Shown: positions 34,307 to 40,458 of the stretch, one piece after another
Layout of the letters: each line of letters starts with the position of its first letter
Numbering within the stretch: position 1 is the stretch's first letter
Assembly: GCA_002841605.1 (NCBI GenBank)
Contig: PHAF01000002.1
Span: forward strand, 1-40,458
Origin: Firmicutes bacterium HGW-Firmicutes-10
GTDB taxonomy: Bacteria > Bacillota_I > Bacilli_A > Erysipelotrichales > Erysipelotrichaceae
Direction of reading: 5' to 3'
Length of the DNA: 40,458 bases
The notes under the pieces: model-generated
The model's input: only the letters and a program-made list of their open reading frames with translations
Told to the model about the DNA's origin: nothing
Databases searched by the model: none
Made by a program: the position numbers and the translations under genes

Positions 34307-36145
34307 ATGGAAATAAGGGAGATAAAGATTAGAAACTTTAAAAAGTTTAAGCACCTAAAGATTAAAGTTCAGAGCGATTTTTCGATTATTATTGGTGAGA
34401 ACAATTCAGGAAAAACAACGATATTCGAAGCAATTCAACTTTGGAGACATTGCTACAATATGTATACTACAAAAAAGGCAACAACATTTTATAATTCTCA
34501 TGAAAAACACATTAATTATAACGAGTTAGATTTTCTCAGGATTGCTAATGATTATGATTTATTTAACTCAAGAGGTACCATTGAGATTTCGTTGGTTTTC
34601 GCAGATAAATCAGAATTGTTTGAATTGGGATTTCTAATAAAAAAACCAAGTTCAATCTCGAATGCATATTTTAGGTGTTCAAAGAAGGATATAGAAAGTT
34701 TTAAAAAATTTGAAGTCTTCATGAATAGATCAAAGCTTAAGCTGGATAAGTTTATCTCGATTTATCAAACAAGACCGATATCCAACGTAATTAAAAACGA
34801 ACCATTCATGAATCTTGGTCAAATTCAAAAGAAAATATCCCAAGGGAAATCGTATGAAATACTTAGGAACAAGCTAGTAAGATTTCATAAAATAGAAGAT
34901 AATTTTTTAAAACTAAACAATAAAGTAAGTAAGGCTTTGTCAAAGGAAGTTGAATTTCATTACAGAAATAAACACAGATCAAACGAAGATGAATACATTA
35001 AAATCGAGGTTGAAATCGATAAAAGATCAAAAGACTTGTATTCACAAGGGAGTGGATTAATTCAAGCAACTGAAATCTTTTCAACACTTGGGATTACAGA
35101 ATCACTTATGAATGTCGTTTTGATAGACGAGCCTGATTCTCATTTGCACGGCAAACTTCAAGGCAGTTTAGTTGAGGAACTGAGGAATTATGAAAATTGC
35201 ACAATTTTTGTTATATCACATAATGATCATTTTGTTTCTGAAGCAGTAGAAGGTGAATTGTTTTACTTGAACAACTCTTACGATGAAGAAATAGTGCTAA
35301 GCCCTCTAGTACAATCTGACTTTGACAATATAAAGAGGGACTTGGGAGGGATAATTCTATCGATTGAAAAATTAAATTCATGCCATTCAGTGTTATTTGC
35401 AGAGGGAACCAAGGATATTGAGAGGTTAAATTTCATAATTGATATTGCTATATCAACTGATTTTAAAAGCCAAATTAACTCAAATTTTGTTGGAATTCAT
35501 TTGCGAGGTAGAGATAAAGTAAAAGATAAAATTGATGACTATTCTCGTTTACTAAATCAGTTTTTTAGAAAGACTAAGAAACTTGTTTGTATTCTTGATA
35601 AAGATTTTTGTACTTATGATACAGCAATTCAATTCTCAAAACAACTTAAAATACATTCAAACTTTAATGGGATTGTTTATCAACATCCTGGATATTGCAT
35701 AGAATCGACCTTGTTTAAAGAAACTGACAAACTATCCCTGTTTTTATCATTACAATATAATCTTAATATTGTCAATGTTAACGAATTCATAACAAAATTT
35801 TCCATTGAAATATTGAGTCACATAACGAATCCCAAAAGTGATTTATACATTGGTCTTGAAGAGAAATTTATCACACAGAAGAGAAATAGACCAGAATTGG
35901 GGCAGCAATTATTTAGTGATTTTATTAGAGAAGCTCTAATTGAATTGAGCAGCATTATGAACAAAGAGAACATTTATAGATTTATAGTAGAATTTGAAGA
36001 GGAGTTCAATATTTCAATATTTAGCAAACATTCAACAATGGAAGATTGTGTGAGTGATTTTATTGATGCTTATTTAAGTCATGCAAAATACAATAAAACT
36101 CTATTAAATCCTTTTTCTGAGTTAATTGATATTTTTTGCTACTAA
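34307..36145 (+). CDS. OLD-family-like ATPase with TOPRIM nuclease domain (probable defence gene)
   Basis: A 612-residue protein unrelated to sugar chemistry. The N-terminal ABC/SMC-like ATPase starts MEIREIKIRNFKKFKHLKI and has Walker A GENNSGKTT (30-38), a signature-like SQGSGLIQATEI (246-257), Walker B VVLIDEPDSHLH (270-281) and an H-loop ISHND. The C-terminal part looks like a TOPRIM domain, with FAEGTKD (E366, D370) and LDKDF (D431, D433), then GYCIEST, which resembles the REIENY segment of OLD nucleases. Such proteins commonly act in phage defence, sometimes with partners; I see none here. It begins 10 bases after capG, so it is probably co-transcribed, although GGGAGG is 14 bases from the ATG, an unusually long distance. 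It ends at its own terminator. Confidence 0.82.
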   Translation: MEIREIKIRNFKKFKHLKIKVQSDFSIIIGENNSGKTTIFEAIQLWRHCYNMYTTKKATTFYNSHEKHINYNELDFLRIANDYDLFNSRGTIEISLVFADKSELFELGFLIKKPSSISNAYFRCSKKDIESFKKFEVFMNRSKLKLDKFISIYQTRPISNVIKNEPFMNLGQIQKKISQGKSYEILRNKLVRFHKIEDNFLKLNNKVSKALSKEVEFHYRNKHRSNEDEYIKIEVEIDKRSKDLYSQGSGLIQATEIFSTLGITESLMNVVLIDEPDSHLHGKLQGSLVEELRNYENCTIFVISHNDHFVSEAVEGELFYLNNSYDEEIVLSPLVQSDFDNIKRDLGGIILSIEKLNSCHSVLFAEGTKDIERLNFIIDIAISTDFKSQINSNFVGIHLRGRDKVKDKIDDYSRLLNQFFRKTKKLVCILDKDFCTYDTAIQFSKQLKIHSNFNGIVYQHPGYCIESTLFKETDKLSLFLSLQYNLNIVNVNEFITKFSIEILSHITNPKSDLYIGLEEKFITQKRNRPELGQQLFSDFIREALIELSSIMNKENIYRFIVEFEEEFNISIFSKHSTMEDCVSDFIDAYLSHAKYNKTLLNPFSELIDIFCY

Positions 36146-36168
36146 TAGAATTGCTTCTTTCTATTTTT
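36144..36168 (+). terminator. Terminator after the OLD-like gene
   Basis: AATAGAA at 36144-36150 pairs with TTCTATT at 36159-36165 and the T-run continues to 36168. The stem is A+T-rich but seven pairs long. Confidence 0.6.
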
Positions 36169-36182
36169 CATGCACAAATTTT

Positions 36183-36210
36183 TTGTGATACGATGACGAA
36201 TGATTGTAAT
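36183..36210 (+). promoter_or_regulatory. Possible promoter of ugd
   Basis: TTGTGA at 36183-36188, a 16-base spacer and TGTAAT at 36205-36210, following the terminator and about 40 bases before the ugd start region. A fair match only. Confidence 0.45.
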
Positions 36211-36255
36211 GCAATAGTAATAAATTGAAATAAAAAGGGGGATTTTTTTGTGTAG

Positions 36256-37416
36256 ATTGCAATTTCTGGAACAGGTTATGTTGGATTATCCAATGCTGTT
36301 CTATTAGCACAACACAATGAAGTTGTTACTTTGGATATCGTTTCAGAGAAAGTTGAAATGATCAATCGGAGAATATCTCCAATTATTGATACTGAAATAT
36401 CTGAATATTTAAGGGATAAGAAGTTGAATTTGGTTGGTACCACGGACAAGTATGTTGCGTATCGCGATGCTGATTACGTTATCATCTGTACACCGACAAA
36501 CTATGATCCTGTCGTTAATTATTTTGATACTAGCTCTGTTGAGACGGTAATTCGTGATGTGTTGGAGATCAATCAATCAGCAGTCATGATTATCAAATCA
36601 ACCGTGCCGGTTGGATTTACGGAGAGAGTCAGACATGAATTTGGGTGTGATAACATCATTTTCTCACCGGAGTTTTTGCGCGAAGGTAAAGCGCTGTATG
36701 ACAATCTCTATCCGTCGCGAATTGTTGTGGGTGAAGATTCAGTTAGGGCTCGTGTGTTTGCGTCTCTATTGGCTCAAGGTGCGCTTAAAAGCGATATTCC
36801 AATGTTGTTTACCGGGTCTACGGAGGCGGAGGCTATAAAGTTGTTTGCGAACACGTATTTGGCGTTGCGTGTCGCATTCTTCAATGAATTGGACTCGTAT
36901 GCGGAGATTCGTGGATTGAATACCAAGGAAATCATTGATGGGGTAGGTCTGGATCCACGGATTGGATCCCATTACAACAATCCATCCTTTGGCTATGGTG
37001 GATATTGTTTGCCTAAGGATACCAAGCAATTACTTGCGAATTACAGTGATGTTCCTCAAAATATCATGTCCGCAATCGTGGATGCCAATCGTACCCGAAA
37101 AGATCATATTGCGGAGATGATACTCAGAAGAAAACCTGATGTTGTGGGTATCTATCGTTTGACCATGAAAATGGATTCGGATAACTTCCGTCAGTCCGCT
37201 ATTCAAGGAGTAATGAAGAGGATTAAGGCAAAGGGTGTCAAGGTTGTTATCTTTGAACCAGCATTGAAAGAAGAATTGTTTTTTAACTCAGAAGTGATTC
37301 GAGATTTCTCGGCTTTTAAAGATATGTGTGATGTCATCGTTGCTAATCGATTATCACCTGAGCTGTCTGATGTAAGTGAAAAGATTTATACTCGAGATAT
37401 TTTTAGTAGAGACTAG
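36256..37416 (+). CDS. ugd: UDP-glucose 6-dehydrogenase, start codon disrupted (GTG-TAG-ATT)
   Basis: A 386-residue UDP-glucose dehydrogenase that makes UDP-GlcA. From ATT at 36256 the frame reads [15 protein letters not shown], the complete NAD-binding loop, then [25 protein letters not shown], and the catalytic Cys in [14 protein letters not shown] (C251). The expected start is GTG at 36250, eight bases after a strong AAAAAGGGGG site, but its second codon is TAG. Family members usually read M-K-I-A here, so an A-to-T change of a Lys codon is the simplest cause. Translation would need the rare ATT start, or the gene is damaged. TTG at 36331 would remove the NAD loop, so it is not a workable start. 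The next gene acts on its product. Confidence 0.78.
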   Translation: MAISGTGYVGLSNAVLLAQHNEVVTLDIVSEKVEMINRRISPIIDTEISEYLRDKKLNLVGTTDKYVAYRDADYVIICTPTNYDPVVNYFDTSSVETVIRDVLEINQSAVMIIKSTVPVGFTERVRHEFGCDNIIFSPEFLREGKALYDNLYPSRIVVGEDSVRARVFASLLAQGALKSDIPMLFTGSTEAEAIKLFANTYLALRVAFFNELDSYAEIRGLNTKEIIDGVGLDPRIGSHYNNPSFGYGGYCLPKDTKQLLANYSDVPQNIMSAIVDANRTRKDHIAEMILRRKPDVVGIYRLTMKMDSDNFRQSAIQGVMKRIKAKGVKVVIFEPALKEELFFNSEVIRDFSAFKDMCDVIVANRLSPELSDVSEKIYTRDIFSRD

Positions 37417-37470
37417 TGATGTAGATTTTTCTATTTGAGGTAGGATATCGTTTAAGAGAAGGAGAGAAAC

Positions 37471-38478
37471 ATGAAAATTTTGGTTACCGGAGCTGCGGGA
37501 TTCATTGGTTATCATTTAACAGAAAAACTATTAGAAATGAATTATTCCGTTATAGGTATTGATAACTTGAATGATTACTATGATCCACGTTTGAAGAAGG
37601 CAAGACTGAATTTATTGTTGAGTCGTGAGAACTTCGTATTTCATAAGTGTGACTTGGTTGATCAATCCGGATTGTTTCAGATATTTGAAAACGATAAGCC
37701 GACGCATGTTATTCATTTGGCAGCACAAGCTGGAGTTCGCTATTCAATTGAGAATCCACAAGCCTATGTAGATTCAAATTTGATCGGGTTTTTAAATATT
37801 CTGGAAGCATGCAGGAAATATCCCGTAAATCACTTGATTTATGCTTCTTCTAGTTCTGTTTATGGTGGTAATAAAGTTGCTCCGTTCTCTACTAACCACA
37901 ACGTAGATCATCCGGTAAGTTTATATGCGGCCACAAAGAAGGCAAATGAGCTAATGGCTCACACATATAGCCATTTGTTCGGAATTCCTACAACAGGATT
38001 ACGTTTCTTCACCGTCTATGGACCGTATGGACGTCCGGATATGGCTTATTATTCATTTACTAGAGACATCATTGAAGGCAAGCCTATCAAAGTGTTTAAT
38101 CATGGTAAAATGGAACGTGATTTTACCTATATTGATGATATTGTTGAGGGAATTGTTCGTTTAATAGATAAAGTGCCGGAAGTTAATAAGGATTGGGATG
38201 AAAGCAAAGATGATTTGAGTTCAAGTTTTGCTCCTTATAAAATATATAACATCGGAAACAATCATCCTGTTCCTTTAATGAGATTTATCCAGGCATTGGA
38301 ATCTTCCATAGGAATTGAAGCAAAGAAAGTATACATGGACATGCAACCTGGAGATGTACTTAAGACGTTTGCGGATGTGTCAGATCTTGAAAGAGATATC
38401 GATTTCAAACCTTCTACAAGTATTGAGGATGGGATTGACAAATTTGTTATATGGTATAGGTCTTATTATAAAGTTTAG
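37471..38478 (+). CDS. capI: UDP-glucuronate 4-epimerase (CapI/GAE-like)
   Basis: A 335-residue extended SDR with TGAAGFIGYHL, DNLNDYYDPRLKKARL, HLAAQAGVRYSIENPQAY, YASSSSVYGGN, the catalytic YAATK (YxxxK) and VYGPYGRPDMAYYSFTRDI. The AGVRYSIENP and GRPDMA segments are typical of UDP-GlcA 4-epimerases, which give UDP-GalA. With the dehydrogenase just upstream this makes a two-step route from UDP-glucose. GGAGA lies before the ATG. It appears to be the last working gene of locus B; a terminator lies about 150 bases downstream. Confidence 0.92.
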   Translation: MKILVTGAAGFIGYHLTEKLLEMNYSVIGIDNLNDYYDPRLKKARLNLLLSRENFVFHKCDLVDQSGLFQIFENDKPTHVIHLAAQAGVRYSIENPQAYVDSNLIGFLNILEACRKYPVNHLIYASSSSVYGGNKVAPFSTNHNVDHPVSLYAATKKANELMAHTYSHLFGIPTTGLRFFTVYGPYGRPDMAYYSFTRDIIEGKPIKVFNHGKMERDFTYIDDIVEGIVRLIDKVPEVNKDWDESKDDLSSSFAPYKIYNIGNNHPVPLMRFIQALESSIGIEAKKVYMDMQPGDVLKTFADVSDLERDIDFKPSTSIEDGIDKFVIWYRSYYKV

Positions 38479-38608
38479 ATAAGAAATCATAATGATTTGT
38501 GCAAACGTAACTTCAGGATTTCTGTATTACTTATAATTACTCTTGATAGAGTGCTGTCGATATTATAGTTATGATTCCCAAAGGTGATTTCCATAATGAC
38601 AAATGTAG

Positions 38609-38824
38609 AGAATTGAATTAACGAGCTACTCATCAATGAGTGGCTTTTATTTTGTGAAGAAGTTGCCTACAACATCCGATGCGATAGCTCTTGTTGAAAA
38701 ACGGGCTCAATTTGACTTAATGGAAAACAAATGGGACAATAGTAATGTTATCAATAATGTCTTGAAAAGTGAGCGCATAAAAGCCTTAGAGTATTTAAAA
38801 GAGGCTTTGGATATTGGGGAATGA
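38609..38824 (+). pseudogene. Probable C-terminal remnant, perhaps of a polysaccharide pyruvyl transferase
   Basis: The frame is open from after a TAG at 38606 to the stop at 38824 (about 71 codons). The only ATG, at 38636, lies inside the right arm of the terminator hairpin and has no ribosome site; a GTG at 38654 lacks one as well. The translated end, with NNVLKSERIKALEYLKEAL, resembles the last helix of polysaccharide pyruvyl transferases, and such genes often stand beside FrhB-like genes such as the one that follows 13 bases later. The family link rests on this short match and the neighbour, so it is tentative. A genuine small protein cannot be excluded. Confidence 0.35.
38624..38653 (+). 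terminator. Intrinsic terminator downstream of locus B
   Basis: AGCTACTCAT at 38624-38633 pairs with ATGAGTGGCT at 38636-38645 (ten pairs including one wobble; an end pair opens to make the loop), followed by TTTATTTT. This fits the end of the locus B transcript. Confidence 0.78.
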
Positions 38825-38837
38825 AAGCAGGTGAGTT

Positions 38838-40196
38838 ATGAAAGTATCAGAGTTTATCGTAAAAAAGAAGTACAGTGAGGCCAGCGGTGTTACTGCTTTG
38901 GTCTGTGAGGATATTTCGGTTGAACTCAATGGGTATGGCTGTTATGAGGAGATGGTTGACCGTGATTTGGATGATGAATTGGACGAGGTTGTCCGCTTTG
39001 TCTCACCGAATCTAAATGGTGAGGTCGATGAATCTATGTTGGCTGAGAAGTTGTTTGGTTTAGAGGATGACATACATCATGATGATCGTCTGGGTTATTA
39101 CCGTTCGTTGTATGCCGGATATGTGGTTGAAGGTGACTACCGGATGCAAGCTAGTTCAGGGGGAATGGGTACTTGGATATTTAAGGAACTGTTTGAAAAT
39201 GACTTGATCGATGGTGTCATCCCTGTCAAAGAGAATCCGGATAAAAGCAGTCCAATCATGTTTCAATACGATATCTCACGTTCGGTAGAGGAGATTCGGG
39301 CAGGAGCAAAGACCAAGTACTACCCCGTAGAACTTTCCCAAGTACTGAAGATCGTACGGGAAGTTGAGGGAAGATATGCCATTATCGGTATTCCCAGTTT
39401 TATCATGGTTATACGCTTGTTATGCGAGAAGGATGAAATCATCCGATCACGCATCAAATTCACCGTAGGATTGATTTGTGGGCATCAGAAGAGCAGTAAG
39501 TTCACTGATTTTCTCACGTGGCAAGTCGGTATCAAACCCGGTGATGTTACATCGATTGACTATCGAAAGAAACTGCTTGATCGCCCGGCCGATAAATACG
39601 GAATCGAGGTATCCGGAACTATGAGTGGCGTTGAGGTAAATGTCATCTGTCCGATCAGTGAATTGTTTGGACAGGACTGGGGCGAGGGATATTTCAAAGT
39701 GGAAGCCTCTGACTTTACGGATGACGTATTCAATGAAACCGCCGATATCACCGTCGGAGATGCCTGGCTGCCCAAGTATAATTCGGACAGTAAGGGAACC
39801 AGTATCATCATCATTCGAAATAAAGTGATTGAAAAGTTGGTAGATCATGGAATATCCAGTGGTCGCTTAGTGTTGGATCCACTGGATAAAGAAGACGTCT
39901 TTCAATCACAAGCCTCTCATTATCGCCATACCCACGATGAACTGGCTTATCGTTTGTATAAAAAGGATAAGGCTGGAGAGTGGCGTCCGAAAAAAAGAGT
40001 GGAAGCCTCCAATGAGATTTCCACAATGAGAAAGAAAGTACAGGATTTAAGAGAAGAAATCTATACACAAAGCCACATCGTCTTTAAAAAAGCGGTAGAA
40101 TTGGATGACTGGAACTATTTTGAATCAGAGATGGATAAACTATCCGAGGAATATAAGCAGTTATACAGGGTCAATGCTCGTCGAAAGAAGGTCTAA
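38838..40196 (+). CDS. Coenzyme F420 hydrogenase/dehydrogenase beta-subunit-like protein lacking expected Fe-S cysteines
   Basis: A 452-residue FrhB/FdhB-type protein. It has QASSGGMGTWIFKELFE, YYPVELSQVLK, YAIIGIPSFIMVIRLL, GLICGHQKSSKFTDFL, DYRKK and ETADITVGDAWLPKYN, all matching the family found in many polysaccharide loci next to pyruvyl transferases. No N-terminal 4Fe-4S motif is present. Before GDAWLP, where I recall relatives having a CxxC pair, this protein has S291 and T294 (in ASDFTDDVF); one Cys (C271) remains. The C-terminal about 60 residues look coiled-coil. Role unknown; it may have lost redox function. AGGTGAG precedes the ATG. It lies beyond the locus B terminator and may have its own promoter, which I did not find. 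Confidence 0.8.
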   Translation: MKVSEFIVKKKYSEASGVTALVCEDISVELNGYGCYEEMVDRDLDDELDEVVRFVSPNLNGEVDESMLAEKLFGLEDDIHHDDRLGYYRSLYAGYVVEGDYRMQASSGGMGTWIFKELFENDLIDGVIPVKENPDKSSPIMFQYDISRSVEEIRAGAKTKYYPVELSQVLKIVREVEGRYAIIGIPSFIMVIRLLCEKDEIIRSRIKFTVGLICGHQKSSKFTDFLTWQVGIKPGDVTSIDYRKKLLDRPADKYGIEVSGTMSGVEVNVICPISELFGQDWGEGYFKVEASDFTDDVFNETADITVGDAWLPKYNSDSKGTSIIIIRNKVIEKLVDHGISSGRLVLDPLDKEDVFQSQASHYRHTHDELAYRLYKKDKAGEWRPKKRVEASNEISTMRKKVQDLREEIYTQSHIVFKKAVELDDWNYFESEMDKLSEEYKQLYRVNARRKKV

Positions 40197-40247
40197 AATT
40201 CATTTAGTCTTTTATGCGAGTATCTTTTGAATCAGGATTTATGATTG

Positions 40248-40458
40248 TCATTTCTGTATCGGAAGCCACTCTAACACGCGCTGGATCTGTGCATCCCAAT
40301 ACTTCCACTGATGATCGCCCGGTGATTCTTCATACGTCAAATCAAATTGAAGGGCTTCGAGATGATTCTTCATGGTAATGTTAAGATCATACAAGAAATC
40401 CTCAGTGCCACACCACATATAGACTTTCGGAAGCGGCTTATTAGACATCGCCAGTGTA
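40248..40458 (-). CDS. Esterase family alpha/beta hydrolase, C-terminal part only
   Basis: The frame runs off the right edge of the window, so only the last 69 residues are seen. CGTEDFLYDLN holds the catalytic Asp and PGDHQWKYWD the catalytic His of esterase D/tributyrin-esterase-like hydrolases; the nucleophile Ser lies outside. An ATG at 40448 is internal and not the start. It converges with the FrhB-like gene, with a 51-bp gap that has no clear terminator. It may have nothing to do with the polysaccharide loci. Confidence 0.75.
   Translation of the reverse strand, partial: TLAMSNKPLPKVYMWCGTEDFLYDLNITMKNHLEALQFDLTYEESPGDHQWKYWDAQIQRVLEWLPIQK

Noticed and set aside
34280-36210. A mobile element carrying the OLD-like gene
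   Set aside because: I found no transposase, integrase, terminal repeats or target duplication around it.
36253-36255. TAG read as an amino acid (stop-codon recoding)
   Set aside because: TAG is the normal end of rmlA, wzx, the DUF3048 gene, ugd and capI in the same window.
1-40458. tRNA, rRNA, CRISPR arrays or insertion sequences
   Set aside because: No cloverleaf, ribosomal core sequence, regularly spaced repeats or transposase motifs were seen on either strand.

Overview
This window carries two neighbouring Wzx/Wzy-type surface-polysaccharide loci from a low-G+C Gram-positive (Bacillota-like) bacterium. Shine-Dalgarno sequences are strong, several genes start with GTG or TTG, promoters are sigma-A-like, terminators are intrinsic, and there are two lipoproteins with a lipobox, a BY-kinase/PHP-phosphatase pair and a LoaP/NusG-type antiterminator. 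TGA and TAG both act as ordinary stops. The lineage cannot be fixed more closely from sequence alone; an Erysipelotrichia- or Clostridia-type genome would fit.

Locus A (about 1-13641, + strand) starts before the window. It holds an NAD-dependent epimerase-like gene (5' truncated), glycosyltransferases, a TviB/TviC-like pair expected to make UDP-GalNAcA, an orphan CapE/FnlA-like 4,6-dehydratase/5-epimerase, an EpsG-type Wzy, the dTDP-L-rhamnose enzymes RmlA, RmlC-RmlD (fused in one protein) and RmlB, and a Wzx flippase.

The central module (about 13642-22137) follows. A DUF3048/YerB-type lipoprotein is read from a near-consensus promoter. A second lipoprotein is built of four tandem ~100-residue repeats. 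On the minus strand, a CpsD-like tyrosine kinase forms an operon with two tiny membrane proteins sharing a VHGC motif. Divergent from it lie a Wzz-like co-polymerase and a CpsB-like phosphatase. Next come a candidate structured minus-strand ncRNA with C-rich loops, a large CapD/FlaA1-type dehydratase and a LoaP-like antiterminator. The antiterminator is followed by a structured leader in front of locus B.

Locus B (about 22138-38478, + strand) begins with a small phosphoglycosyl transferase and a 4-keto-reductase. It continues with three sugar-transfer genes (one a TupA-like ATP-grasp protein), Wzy, an RfaS-like protein, Wzx, the CapE-CapF-CapG set for UDP-L-FucNAc, an OLD-like ATPase/TOPRIM gene that looks like a defence cargo gene, UDP-glucose dehydrogenase (with a stop at codon 2 of the expected start) and a UDP-GlcA 4-epimerase. 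The right edge holds an FrhB-like protein that has lost expected cysteines and the C-terminal part of an esterase on the minus strand.

By inference, locus A makes a polymer containing rhamnose and GalNAcA. Locus B makes one likely starting with a 6-deoxy-HexNAc such as QuiNAc and containing L-FucNAc and GlcA/GalA. The kinase, phosphatase and Wzz would set chain length, and LoaP would keep RNA polymerase going through the long locus B operon. The stretch from about 24500 to 30800 is visibly more A+T-rich than the central module, as expected for exchanged serotype-specific genes.
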